DNA of 21,305 bases from Priapulus caudatus (GCF_000485595.1 NW_014577771.1:138594-159898), one strand, 5' to 3'. Shown: positions 7,783 through 18,334, counted from the first letter of the stretch. A program made the numbers and translations. Notes: a model not told the origin generated them from the letters alone.

Positions 7783-7920
7783 ATCTGCAATGCATATTGA
7801 GATACGTACAGCTGGATATGTTATTCGTATCACGCATGGATAAAACCATCCGTTGTATACAAGACTATATAAAGACTTGCGTTCATTTTTCACTCTGGAG
7901 TTTTTCTTGCTACTGCATCA

Positions 7921-8008
7921 CCGCTTACAGCCTTACAGCTTACAGCTTACAGCTTACAGCTTACAGCCTTAAACTTACACTTACAGCCTTAAGGCCTATA
8001 GCATATAT
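7921..8008 (+). repeat. Satellite spacer B1, TTACAGC microrepeats
   Basis: CTTACAG units of 8-9 bases are repeated about eight times, followed by GCATATATTATATG leading into A3. The same CTTACAGC word occurs once or twice inside the MITE-like element, so B may have expanded from it. Confidence 0.8.
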
Positions 8009-8280
8009 TATATGAGCCCTTAACTGCAATAGTGGGCTAGGTGCCATCTTTTAGTCTCAAGTTTTTGAGTTAGGTGCAGAAATGACATGAGAAAAGTGAT
8101 ATCTTCAGAGCAATAGTGGTGTATAAGTCAAATAAATTTCAAATTTCGACATTAGTAGGGGCAATGTAGATATTGCAGCTTAGTATTTACAGCCTTAACA
8201 GCTTAGAACTTTAAAGGCCTCTCTAGAAATGACAACAAATGCACCTAGCCACTATTTGCATTGAAGGGGTTCTCATATTT
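8009..8280. mobile_element. MITE-like element in module A3
   Basis: Inverted repeats at 8009-8068 and 8225-8280. The element is about 272 bp, one of the shorter copies, and has no open frame. Confidence 0.7.
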
Positions 8281-8410
8281 ATCTGCATTGCTATATTTGA
8301 ATTACGCTACGTGAATGTTATCGTATACGATGAATAAAAGCATCCGTGTATAAAGACTGATATAAAGACTTGCGTTATATTCACTCTGGAGTTTTTCTTG
8401 CTACTGCATC

Positions 8411-8723
8411 ACGCGTCCTGCGTTTCAGCGTAGGAGCGGAAAAAGTGATCCGCACAAATAATACATGTGCTGAACCACAGGCGGTGTGAAAGTCCAATGT
8501 GGCCACCCCTAGGGCCACTACACACTATATGTCATTTCATTTACATAGCTAATTAGGACAGGGAGACACGCTGCCAGAACCGACGAACGGTCGCGCCGGA
8601 GCCGCGGCGCGGAAGCACGACGGCATACAATTATTAACCCGTATAAAGTAGCTAATACGGTAAGCGGAAAGTGTAATACCTAATGAGGTAACGTAAACGT
8701 GGACATAAGTCAATAGTATATCA
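8411..8723 (+). repeat. Satellite spacer C2
   Basis: A full-length C spacer with the LTR-like block at about 8556-8603, followed by CGGCGCGG and an ACGACGGC-type landmark. Confidence 0.8.
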
Positions 8724-8999
8724 TATATATGATGCCCTTAATACAAATAGTGGGCTAGTTTTTTGACTTAGGTGTTGCAGAAATGAATAGCAGAAGAAGT
8801 GATATCGCTTTCAGAGCCAAATAGTGGTGTGAAGCAAAATAAATTTCAAAATTTCCGACGATATAGGCGGCAGGGCTTGTAGTCATTGCATCTTAGTATG
8901 TCAGCCTTACAGCCTTAGCAACCTTTAAGAAGAGCCTGCTCCTACCGATAAGACAAAATGCACCTAGTCCACGCTATCTGCATTAAGGGCTACATATAT
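8724..8999. mobile_element. MITE-like element in module A4 (left inverted repeat shortened)
   Basis: The left repeat lacks about 15 bases (the GTGCATCTTTTGTCA part) between GGGCTAG and TTTTGAC (about 8755-8766). The right repeat (8945-8999) is intact apart from small indels. Confidence 0.6.
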
Positions 9000-9137
9000 C
9001 ATGCTATGCTATATTTTTGAGATAGGTACAGTGAATTGTTATTCGTTATACGATGAAATAAAACCATCCGTTGTATAAAGACTATATACAAGACTTGCGT
9101 TCATTTCACTCTGCGAGTTTTTCTTGCTACTGCATCA

Positions 9138-9231
9138 CCGCTTACAGCCTTACAGCTTACAGCCTTACGCTTCAGGCTTACAAGCCTATTACAGCTATAC
9201 AGGCCTTACAGCGCCTTAGCATATCATTTAT
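9138..9231 (+). repeat. Satellite spacer B2, TTACAGC microrepeats
   Basis: The same organisation as B1, with units interrupted by single-base insertions. Confidence 0.75.
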
Positions 9232-9530
9232 ATGATGAGCACCCTTAATGCAATATGTGAGGGCTAGGTGCATCTTTTATTGTCATTTTGAGTTAGGATG
9301 CAGGAAATGAATTATGAGAAATGTATATTCTTTTTCAGAGCAATAAGTAGTGGTGTAAGTCAAAATAAATTTTCAAATTCTCGACATATATGGGGGGCAG
9401 CTGGTAGTATTGCACTTGAAGTTTAACAGCCGTTACAGCCTTCAGACTTTTAAAGCGCCTCTACCTAGCGTGAAATGACAAAAAGTGACATAGCCCCACT
9501 ACCTTGCACTTAAGAAGCCTCACTATATTC
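9230..9530. mobile_element. MITE-like element in module A5
   Basis: Inverted repeats at 9230-9290 and about 9471-9530. This copy is one of the most indel-rich, particularly in the right repeat. Confidence 0.6.
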
Positions 9531-9672
9531 TGCATGCCTATATTTGAGATACAGTACAAGTGAATGTATAATTTCGTATTCGATTGAATAAAACCATCCG
9601 CGTTGTATAAAGACTATATAAAAGATTGCGGTTCATTTACACTCTGGAGTTATTTCTTGCATACTTGCCATC

Positions 9673-10002
9673 ACCGTCCTGCTTTCACGCGTAGTTGAGC
9701 GGAGAATGAGTCCCGACACAAATTAAATTTACATGTCCATAACCACAGCGCGCTGTGAAAGGTCCAATGTGGCCACCCCTTCAGGCCACTACACGTCATA
9801 CCAGTGTCATTCCATGACACTAGCTAATTAGGCCGACAGGGATGACACGCTGCCAAACACGGAACTATCGGCCGAGCCGTCCGGCGCCAACCAACGGACG
9901 AGCACATATTAACCCGGATAATTAAGCGCTAATACGTAATCGCGAAATACGTGTTAATACCTAATGAGTAACGCTAACGTACATACAGTCAATACTATAT
10001 TC
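9673..10002 (+). repeat. Satellite spacer C3
   Basis: A full-length C spacer with the LTR-like block at about 9831-9877. The sequence after the block (GTCCGGCGCC onward) is more diverged than in C1 and C2. Confidence 0.75.
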
Positions 10003-10300
10003 TATATATGAGCCCTTACCACTGCAATAGTGGGTGCTGGCTAGGGTTGCATCTTTTCTCCATATTTGAGTTACGGTGCATTAAATGAATAGAGGAAAAG
10101 TGATATCTTTCACGAGCTGATAGTGCGTAAGTCAAAATAAATTTCAAATTTCGAGCATATAGGGGGCTAGTGTAGGTATTGCACTTAAGTATTAACAGCC
10201 TTACAGCCTTAGAACTTTTACAAGGCCTCTCCTACGAAATGACAATTCAAATGCCACCTAAGCCACCTTATTGCACTTAATGGCCCGGGCTCAATATATC
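10003..10300. mobile_element. MITE-like element in module A6
   Basis: Inverted repeats at 10003-10068 and about 10233-10300. The right repeat carries inserted bases (GCCCGGGCTC in place of GGGCTC). Confidence 0.65.
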
Positions 10301-10440
10301 TGCATGCTATATTGAGACGTACAGTGAATGTCATATTCGTATACGATAGAATAAAACCATCCGTTGCTATTAAAGACTACTATAAAGACTTGCCGTTCAT
10401 TTCACTCTGGAGTTTTTTTTTTCTTTGCTACTATGCATCA

Positions 10441-10530
10441 CCGCTTACAGCCCCTTAACAGCTTACAGCCTTACAAGTTACAGCTATGACAGCGTTACAG
10501 CTATACAGCCTTACAGCTTAGCATATCCTA
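10441..10530 (+). repeat. Satellite spacer B3, TTACAGC microrepeats
   Basis: About nine degenerate TTACAGC units, leading through GCATATCCTATATA into A7. Confidence 0.75.
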
Positions 10531-10818
10531 TATATTGCAGCCCGTTAATTGCCAATAAGTGGGCTAGGTGCATCTTTTTGTTCATTTGGTAGCGTGCAGA
10601 TACATGACTTAGGAAAGGAGTGACGTTATCTTTCAGAGCAATGAGTGGCGTGTAAGTCAAAATAAATTTCAAATTTCGACATAATATAGGGGCAGTGTAG
10701 TATCCTGCAGCTTAGTATTACAGGCCTTACAGCCTCTTAGAACTTTAAACGGCTCTCTCCTTAGCGAGATGAAAAAATTCCAGCCTAGCCCACTATTGAT
10801 TAAGGGCTCTATTATCTG
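10530..10818. mobile_element. MITE-like element in module A7
   Basis: Inverted repeats at 10530-10590 and about 10765-10818; the right repeat is shortened and altered. This is the last A module of the array. Confidence 0.6.
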
Positions 10819-10950
10819 CAATGCTCATATTTGAGATACGTTACAGTGAATGTTTTCGTATACGATGAATAATAAACCATCCGTTATTAAAGCTATATAA
10901 AGACTTTGCGTTCATTTTCCACTCTGGCAGTTTTTCTTGCTTACTGCATC

Positions 10951-11108
10951 ACCCGCTCCTGCCTTTCACGCGTTAGGAGACCGGAAAATACGCATCCCGA
11001 CCAAATAAATTACATGTGCTAACCACAGCCTGCGTGTGAAGTCCACATGTGGCCACCCCTAGCGGCACTACACTATCATGTCATTTCATGACACTAGCTA
11101 ATTCGGAC
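10951..11108 (+). repeat. Satellite spacer C4, truncated; right end of the array
   Basis: This matches C1-C3 up to GCTAATTCGGAC (11097-11108) and then diverges completely. The break falls within the first bases of the LTR-like block present in the other C spacers. Confidence 0.75.
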
Positions 11109-11780
11109 CTGCCTGACCCGGAGGCTAATTGAAGCTGACGGGCTAATTGGAAGTGCTGATGTTGGAGCTTCGCTGCCATGTTACTTTTTTGTGGAAACAT
11201 GGAAAGGGTGGCGCAGTGATAATGTGCTGGCTATTGATCTTAAATACAGTCATATTATCGTAGAACTCTGCATATCAAAGGCGGCACCTGTGTGTCCTGT
11301 GTGCATGTCTGCCCTGTGAGTGTACAGAGCTGCACGTTGACGGCTGTTGCTCACGCATTGCGTCGTCAAACTGTCACGCAGCGTCAATGCTCTACATTTA
11401 CCAATCGTTTTGCTAAGATTGCTATGTCAGCGCGTGTTTACGTTATGAGAAACACAGTCTTAAGTAATATGTTTATTTAAGGCCAGAACGACCTATCTCG
11501 TACTGTCGCGGCCGCAGGACCGCATATGCTTATGCGTATATATTGATATTGAATCTTACCCGGCGGTCGATTGCTAGCGTTTCACATGCACATCACGCAA
11601 ATCGTGCAAAACTCCGAAACTTCTGATTATTATATTAATCACTCTTGAAATTTAGAGTAGAGTAGCGTACTGGCTTGTTAAAACATCCCCCTTCATCGCC
11701 TTCATGTTGCTCTTATACGCATAATATAGGGGCTGTAGAATGACTGCCGCCACACAGTCGTTCGCGTTATTTGATTATTA
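11109..11780. other. Unassigned non-coding DNA, possible tRNA-like SINE trace at 11206-11250
   Basis: No credible gene is visible. The segment AGGGTGGCGCAGTGATAATG (from 11205) resembles the start of tRNA-derived SINEs: TGGCGCAGTGA fits the RNA polymerase III A-box pattern at ten of eleven positions. I find no B-box downstream, so this is weak. A 62-codon open frame (11292-11480) is cysteine-rich but has no recognised domain and is probably chance. Confidence 0.3.
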
Positions 11781-11783
11781 CAG

Positions 11784-11816
11784 AAGTAAGATAATATAGG
11801 ATATATTATCTTACTT
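11784..11816. repeat. Perfect hairpin, 15-bp stem and 3-base loop
   Basis: AAGTAAGATAATATA is followed by GGA and its exact reverse complement. The downstream 120 bases repeat TATTATCTTAC-like words and are AT-rich. Confidence 0.8.
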
Positions 11817-12446
11817 ATTATTATCTTACCTACTATTTATTATACTCCAGTATATATTATCTACCGCTATATTATCACGGTATCATCCTATTAGTCTACT
11901 CCTGATTATATCTTACTCCTGATACTTACTTAAGTCAGGCGCTTATGGTCGCGCCTTGCACCTGAACGCTGCTGCTAACAGTAATGCGAAATAGTCCCAT
12001 TCCACTGATTTGCATATTCTCTGATAATAAGCGCGCAATACCCAGCCCCCAGGTGTAACCGCGATACCGTCAACACATATTCCTCTACAATGTCTTACGG
12101 CGTACCAGTATCGGCTTATCCTCTGAATCCTAACACCCTAAGAATGCTGGCATCGATGCTCGATGTCAGACAACAAAATTCCCGGTCTCAACCTAGCTTA
12201 ATTTTATCCTCGCAAATCGGCCCTGCCTCCGGCGGCCAATATTCGCTCGCTACGCTGATGAGGCTACGATGATTTTTTATGGCCGATTCATAGTAATCTT
12301 TTAGTAAAATATTGACTTGATACGAAAGCGACAATGAATCCTCACACGGATCCTGTTTACTAACAATAATTTTCTGTCCTGGTATATTCATTTTCTATAT
12401 AAAACACTTTGTTACACACCTTCTAATCGATTGTGTTTTCCTCTTT
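11817..12446. other. AT-rich non-coding DNA
   Basis: Imperfect TTATCTTACTTATT-type repeats run to about 11935. Beyond that I see no structure. Open frames of 60-67 codons on both strands at 12090-12391 overlap one another and match no family I know. Confidence 0.4.
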
Positions 12447-12830
12447 CAAATTTAACGGCTAATTATAATTATACGGAATCCGCTAATATGATCATTATTT
12501 TTCTATTGGCACGTCGAGTTTCGTAGCTAACGGGGTGCGACCTGTGAGTAGTGAATTGTCAGTAATTGAATGAGTAGTTTAAGGGCTTTGCCACTAATTG
12601 TACTTTATTTGTGAACAATTTAACGCTACTAAAAGTTCTGTACTTATACATATAAACCTTATATATGACAATACTTTGTACACAACCCTTGTTGATCCAT
12701 AATTTTTTTCTTTGTTAAATTTGGGTAATTATATGTGGAAGTGGTTAATACGAAACCCGCTATACAACTTTATTTTTCTTTGCCGCGTCAGTTTTCGTAC
12801 TAAGCGGGGGTTTTGACTGTAGTAATGATT
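12447..12830 (+). repeat. Diverged direct duplication, two units of about 115 bp
   Basis: Segments at about 12447-12560 and 12713-12830 share, in the same order, an AAATTT...TAATTATA stretch, an ATACG.AA.CCGCTA stretch, TTATTTTTCT, a CGTC..GTTTCGTA stretch and CTAA.CGGGG. Identity looks like 60-70 percent with small gaps. The function is unknown. Confidence 0.4.
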
Positions 12831-12934
12831 CTTCAAAATATGTACGCCAAAGACGCTTGCAGTAATGGTTTCTATCCTCCGCCACGTAGTGTACGGCGAA
12901 CGTATTGTTTTTCGCGCCGTTCTGTTGTGATTTG

Positions 12935-13130
12935 TTTGTGTGTGTGTCCTGTGGTGGTATGTGTTGCCGTGTTGCGTGTTGCGTGTGGTGTGCGTGTGCG
13001 TGTGCGTGAAAATGCGTGCTGCGTGTCGTGTGCTGGCGTGTGGCGTGTGGTGCCTCGATGAGTGTGCGTGCTGCGTGTTGCGTGCTGAGTGGTGCGTGTG
13101 CGGTGTGTGTGTCTGTCTGTCTGCCTCGAT
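12935..13130 (+). repeat. GT-rich low-complexity tract (TGCGTG words)
   Basis: Degenerate repeats of TGCGTG, TGTGTG and GTCTGTCTG units. Open frames through it encode only Val/Cys/Arg-rich low complexity on one strand and His/Thr-rich on the other. Confidence 0.75.
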
Positions 13131-13295
13131 ATTTTTTTGCGACCGTTAGAGGTAGCAAACTCAAACTTGGTCCAGACGGTGGACCTTAGGGGCGCGGTGG
13201 AACCGCTCATGCTGATTGTTGAAGAGTGGCCTTTCACCCAAGGTTCAAGGGTACAGGCTTCACATTTGCATTGACATGGATAAGATATTGATAGA

Positions 13296-13324
13296 CTGTA
13301 GATAGATAGATCAGATTAGATAGA

Positions 13325-13357
<33 letters not shown>

Positions 13358-13398
13358 AAAATAGATACACTGTAGATTGATAGATAGATTATAGATAT
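13296..13398 (+). repeat. (GATA)n microsatellite
   Basis: GATA units with interruptions, longest uninterrupted at about 13326-13357, then a variant block and further units to 13398. Confidence 0.85.
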
Positions 13399-13706
13399 GC
13401 GCTGAGTGCGAGCGTGCAGGTGGGGGAGGACTTGATTCCACAGCCAGCCCGTGTGCCCTGGCGAATCCACTGCAAGGTTACGTGACAGACTACTGTATCT
13501 CCTACTGGATCCCCTACTGTATCCTTTACACATGAGCCGATAAGGTCTACAACCAGCGCACCTAGCAGAAGTGAACTGAATCGTGCATGTTTTCCAGGAA
13601 GATTTTCCATTAGATTTTCTAAATATGTTTTTTTAACATATAACCCAATAAATAACAAAAAGCAAAGTGTTAGAATCGTACCTGATGCGTAGGAATGAAG
13701 CACCAA
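13389..13706 (-). other. Unassigned open frame with an N-terminal hydrophobic segment (doubtful)
   Basis: A 105-codon frame on the minus strand starts with a hydrophobic stretch (TILTLCFLLFIGLYV, about residues 10-24) followed by a basic pair, as in a signal anchor. The middle contains another short hydrophobic segment (LLLGALVVDLIG). No domain is recognised. The C-terminal part runs towards the GATA microsatellite, and a GTAAAG that could act as a splice donor lies near 13530 on this strand. It could be a first exon, a transposon fragment or chance. Confidence 0.15.
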
Positions 13707-13709
13707 AAT

Positions 13710-14580
13710 TTTTTTCGCGCCTAGAAGTTATGCAGGAACAAACAGAACGACACTACTCAAATTATCAAATTATTATATAGATGCTGTGTCTGACCACGGC
13801 CCCTGGTTATGGCGATACCATGTCATCTGACATGCCATATAGTGATAGCAGCTGTCGGGTAGCTCTTGGAGAAACTCATGGGCAAAGTGAGTTTGGTTCG
13901 TCGAAGGTCCATGCTTTCCAGTCTAATTATAGTACGTAAATTAAAACCTCCCATGATTAACACTTATGTTGACTTAGTTGCCTGATTATTTTCTCCAGTA
14001 GCTACCTTTTCCAGTGCTATATATTTTTACCGTCTGATAATGCCTGTTAATTTTGATCATTACGCGCCACATCCATGTGATTACTTACCGTGTCCGAGGG
14101 CCGGGGTAAAATCGTTCACTCTGCAATGAATTTAGATTCCTATATACGGGTGTGTTTTACATCTACCTGGATATCTTCTGCTGTAGACTTTTATTTGCGA
14201 GCACGGTTTTATTGCACAGTCCTGATGTACTGTGTTGCGCCGGTTTACTTTGCGCACGCATGCGCATAATAGCTATGTATCTGTGAGTACATAAAGATGA
14301 TAAATTGTGTAATTATCTCATGTTACTGCGTCTACACGATATATAAAAACTCATTGATTATTTGAGCTCGTGTTTCTACGCATGGGCAGCCGTACAACTA
14401 GGAAACAGCACTGATTCACCTATAACGCTTGAATCTATTGTCAAATATCAATGCAGAAGAATCCCGATTGAAAGGTTGCTACAAATATCCGACGAAAATA
14501 CCTATTAACATTTACATGTTGTTGACATAATGTAATGCCAATTTACAATTTTCTTCGCGCGTTCTCCGAGACGCGTGGTA
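13710..14580. other. Non-coding DNA with no recognised feature
   Basis: Mixed composition, no long open frame, no RNA gene and no repeat that I could pair with another part of the window. Confidence 0.4.
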
Positions 14581-14581
14581 C

Positions 14582-14725
14582 GTGTGTTTGCGCGTGCGTG
14601 TTTGATTGTTTGTTTGTTTGTTGGTAAGTTTGTTTGTGTGTGCGTGTATTTGTTTGTTTTTTGTTTGTTTGTTTGCCCGTATGCTTGTGTGTGCGTGCGC
14701 GGACGTGCGCGCGGGTGTGAGACCA
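14582..14725 (+). repeat. TTTG/GTGCGTG low-complexity tract
   Basis: Runs of GTTT and TTTG units mixed with GTGTGCGTG words. The reverse-strand open frames through it encode only Thr/Asn/His/Lys repeats and are not genes. Confidence 0.75.
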
Positions 14726-15140
14726 CGAGCGTGCGCCCACGTTGTTACTAATAAAATTATGAAATTATGAAAATAAACTAACCTGAAAGCATTCACGCGA
14801 GTTTATGCCGAGATAATGACATATCATGACAGGTCACCGATGACATCACCGCCTCGGCTCGAAGAACCAGCAGTCAACACCACGTGATCACGCACGGTAC
14901 GTCGGCTGCTGCGAGATGAAACCATAAATATAGAATACCTATATCTATGTAGAATATCTGTATTCTATACCTCTGATGGAACCTAAATAGTTGTAGGCAC
15001 TGCAGAAGGAATGTTGCCTGGTTTTGGTTTTGTATGCGACCAAACTGTTACAGTTACTATTAATATCAGAAGTAAATGTTTTCTCACTCATTATTTACTA
15101 TTATTAGTAACTAGTCCATGCCCGTTAGGTGGTCAAAACT
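14726..15140. other. Non-coding DNA before the CA microsatellite
   Basis: Nothing recognisable as a gene. An imperfect inverted pair, ATTCTATACC...ATAGAATACC style, lies around 14930-14980. Confidence 0.35.
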
Positions 15141-15144
15141 TCTG

Positions 15145-15304
<160 letters not shown>

Positions 15305-15305
15305 N

Positions 15306-16760
15306 CTTGTGTTTGGTTCACTCATTTATTCGGAGTCTGTAGTGTTGTTTTTGTACATTGGACTTTACTCTGCATTGTGTGCCGCGTTGTGTTAGTGTAG
15401 AAAGTTATGGGGTGATTTAGGATAAAGCCTTTGTGTTGTGATTTGGCGGAAAAGAAGAGGTTGCATCTGCTGTACGCAGAGGGATCTTGGACAAGCGTGT
15501 TCTTCGTGTGTGTTGACAGATGTGGATCTAAGTAAGTTTACTAGTAACTACTTTAAGTTAATTGAACTTGCCTTATGTCATGGTGTAATATTTTAATTGA
15601 TGTTAAGAATCATCCTTTTGCATTTATTTGTGAATGTGTGAACGAGGCTTAGTTGGTTATCAGCAGTGTATTGTGAGACGACTGTAAATGTTCTCCCAGC
15701 AGTTAGTTTTCGTTGTGTGTGTAATGTGTAGGGTCTTCCCTGCTTACAGGATGTGAGTTGATTCGGTCTTTGTCTTAGCCGGGTTGGGGTGGAGTTGCGT
15801 ATTAATACTTGCTCGCCTGATTACTATATATGAGTGAGAAAGTTTTAGCTGCAGAGTAGTATTTATTACTTAAATATTGCGTTAGAAAATGGCTGTATAT
15901 TCTAGATATAGCTGTTGTTTAAGTATACTGTGGTAGGGCGGTTTATCATTAGCTAAATGTCAAGAGTCGAAGTTGATATGATCCGTGTGGGATGGCATGG
16001 ATGCTTATGTACATGTATGAGTTCTGTTACCGCGTAAGGGGCCGTGACATAAGCTAGTGATGGTGCGCCTGTGGCATGTAGACTGTAAGTTGATTGTTAA
16101 GTCGCGCAACTGATGTGTAATGTGAGTTATTAGGCGTGCACTCATTTTTATGGGCGGCGAACAGTGTTTGGGTTTTAGTTCATGTAAGCATCCTTGACAG
16201 ATTTATAGCATAGTGTTCACTGCCAGTAAAGAGGGGGAGATTCTATCGTAGTCATTAATATGTAATGTAGAGTAGGGCATCGTTGTATTTGGAAGAGAGA
16301 TTTGTGAGGTTAGTGTTTGTTGGGTTTTGCGGGTAAAAGAGTCGCATGAGGTGTCACGTGCTTTATTGTTAATTATTCTGGTGCAGTGACACGCAGGTGA
16401 TGCTGGAGCGGTGTAATGTCGGCGGATGGAACGTGTCCCTACGGCAGTAGGTTTGCAGGGGTAGCGGATAGGTCCACAGCAGGGGGCAGTGCTTGTTGTT
16501 ATAATGTGTTATATGTGTGATATTGTGTTGTGATGTGTTATTATTGGATTATTAATGGTGGCATAATGTTGAGTTTGATGTATTTAGGCCTATATACTGC
16601 TCGTAATCTATGTTACAATTTTAACTTAAGGTGTGTTTCATGTGTTATGTGTTGCAGGGGTTCGCTGCACAGCTCGTCAACTGTGTTGCAGTGGTCGCCT
16701 GCACAGGCGTAACTACGTTCGTTTGTGATGTGGGTGCTACGCGTCGTTGGTGACATTTTG
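15306..16760 (+). other. G+T-rich, C-poor non-coding stretch
   Basis: For about 1.45 kb the + strand is visibly rich in G and T with few C, with no gene-sized open frame. Such strand asymmetry is common in transcribed introns or diverged repeats. Splice-like AG and GTAAGT words occur (for example GTAAGTT near 15531) but define no exon that I can support. Confidence 0.4.
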
Positions 16761-17950
16761 CTTGTTGTATTGAATAACTTAAGTTCACCGTCGATCCGAG
16801 CGCTTGGTGTTTTTGGTGCTGCGTGCCACGGAACAACGCCCCCACACTTTCTTACCTTTTTGTTCGTATTTGCAAGACTTGGCACGTTCTCATACTTACG
16901 CGAGTGTTACAGGAATCAATATATAGGGCTAGGTACAAGTTAGTACTCTGGTACACGTTTGTTACGAACTACTAGTATAGTAGTAGGTTAGTAGTAAGTA
17001 CAAGCTTAGTCAAGATTCCTAGTGCATAGACAACACCCCAGATTAAAATACTTTCTGCACTAGGCTTCTATTCTATTTCTAACTTTTGAGTTTCCTTCAG
17101 ACATATACTTTATTTTTCTGTTAGTTCTCTTTTTGGGCTTACCTTCTTAACTGTACTCGCTATTACTTTCTTCAGTCCCGCCAGCAGACCACCCTGGGTA
17201 AAACTACAAACAGCGAACGACAGTTAGGTCTGAATTAGTTTATGTTTAGTAAGTCTGAAAAAACCAAAGTGACCCTCTTTCCAGTAAAGCAAAATTTCTG
17301 TATTTGGCGGTAATAATTTAGAATTCGGTGTTAGTGTAATACCAATTTGCTTATTACTAGTGTTATTGTTTCTGCAATAATTATTTTACAGTGTATATGT
17401 CAGTTTGTTATGATTAATAATTTCACACCTGGTTCGAGTGAGACCAACCTTTTAGCTTAGCTTTGCGTTTTATTGTAAGTCGTTTACTCTTGAATCAAAG
17501 GAGCATTTCAAGATACACGTCAAGTGACACCTATGCACGACAAACTGGTGAGTGTAGCGAACGCGAGTCAAGCGGTACATTGAGGACTGTATTATACAAG
17601 GTCTAAGCAAAAGGCGGTTAGTTGACGAAGCTCCGTGCTGCTTTCGCGTGAAAATCTTCGGTGGAAATCCTCGAATGGTAAACAGCAAAGCACGGATCTT
17701 CAGCACGGATCAGCAGGAGCACTGTATCGCAAAGCGATCTGTGACGGCAGCATGTACCAGTACGAACATGATTGATTGGTGTGACCTTATACTTATAGCT
17801 TCAAAATGATAATATATATAATATGCTGTAAGAAAACAAATTAGGGCATTGTAGCCCTATAAAGTATAATAATATAGTGTATATCGGTAGAGTGGAACGT
17901 GAGTGTAGTTGGTGATATAAGCATATTATGCTAGTATTATATTAGTATTA
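16761..17950. other. Non-coding AT-rich DNA
   Basis: Short open frames (for example 17470-17706, minus strand) match no family. A small hairpin AGGGC-ATTGTA-GCCCT lies at about 17843-17858, and short TAGTA repeats occur around 16970-16995 and 17930-17955. Confidence 0.35.
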
Positions 17951-18189
17951 GTATTAGGAACGTGTATATGTCGTCCGAGCCATCGAACACCTGTCGTATG
18001 CGCTATTCGTGCCGAGCAGTTGCTGGCGCATCGCTGTTCATGTTGCTATTACATAAATGTAATATAATGAATAGTATAGGGGCCGCCTACTCTCCCAACC
18101 TAACACTAATTCCACTAATTATTTAACTCTAACCTACCTACAATACTGAACAAATCTAAACTAACCACTAATTACTTAACCGGACTCGC

Positions 18190-18209
18190 TTTGCCTTATA
18201 TAAGGCAAA
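18190..18209. repeat. Perfect 20-bp palindrome
   Basis: TTTGCCTTATATAAGGCAAA is its own reverse complement. It sits near the middle of fold-back element 1. Confidence 0.85.
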
Positions 18210-18334
18210 TGATAGTACCAGAACTATCTATGGTGTTAAACCACTATACGCAACGCATGTATGCAGGGCGTCTAGCAGCCTTAGGCTGGCGTAGCAAGAA
18301 CGCAAGGCAAAAAGCTAAAGGGCAAAATATAAGT

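Larger units (their letters stand above)
6615..11108 (+). repeat. Higher-order satellite array, module order A-B-A-C, period about 1.25 kb
   Basis: Three modules recur. A is 410-440 bp, running from GAGCCCTTAATG to CTGCATCA. B is about 90 bp of TTACAGC repeats. C is about 310-330 bp and contains GTGGCCACCCCTAGGGCCAC and the LTR-like block. The order is C-tail, A1, C1, A2, B1, A3, C2, A4, B2, A5, C3, A6, B3, A7, partial C4. The shared ACGACGGC-type landmark in C recurs at about 7391, 8613 and 9895, spacings of about 1.22 and 1.28 kb. No protein-coding frame of note exists. All copies differ by scattered single-base indels. Confidence 0.85.

Noticed and set aside
6660-11108. CRISPR-like array
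   Set aside because: Repeats are hundreds of bases long with recurring spacers, in a eukaryotic transposon context; none of the features of CRISPR repeats is present.
12760-13237. Minus-strand frames of 121-134 codons rich in His, Thr and Arg
   Set aside because: They are generated by the TGCGTG low-complexity tract, and two such frames overlap each other.
14505-14796. Minus-strand frames of 65-94 codons rich in Thr, Asn and Lys
   Set aside because: They arise from TTTG and GTGCGTG repeats.
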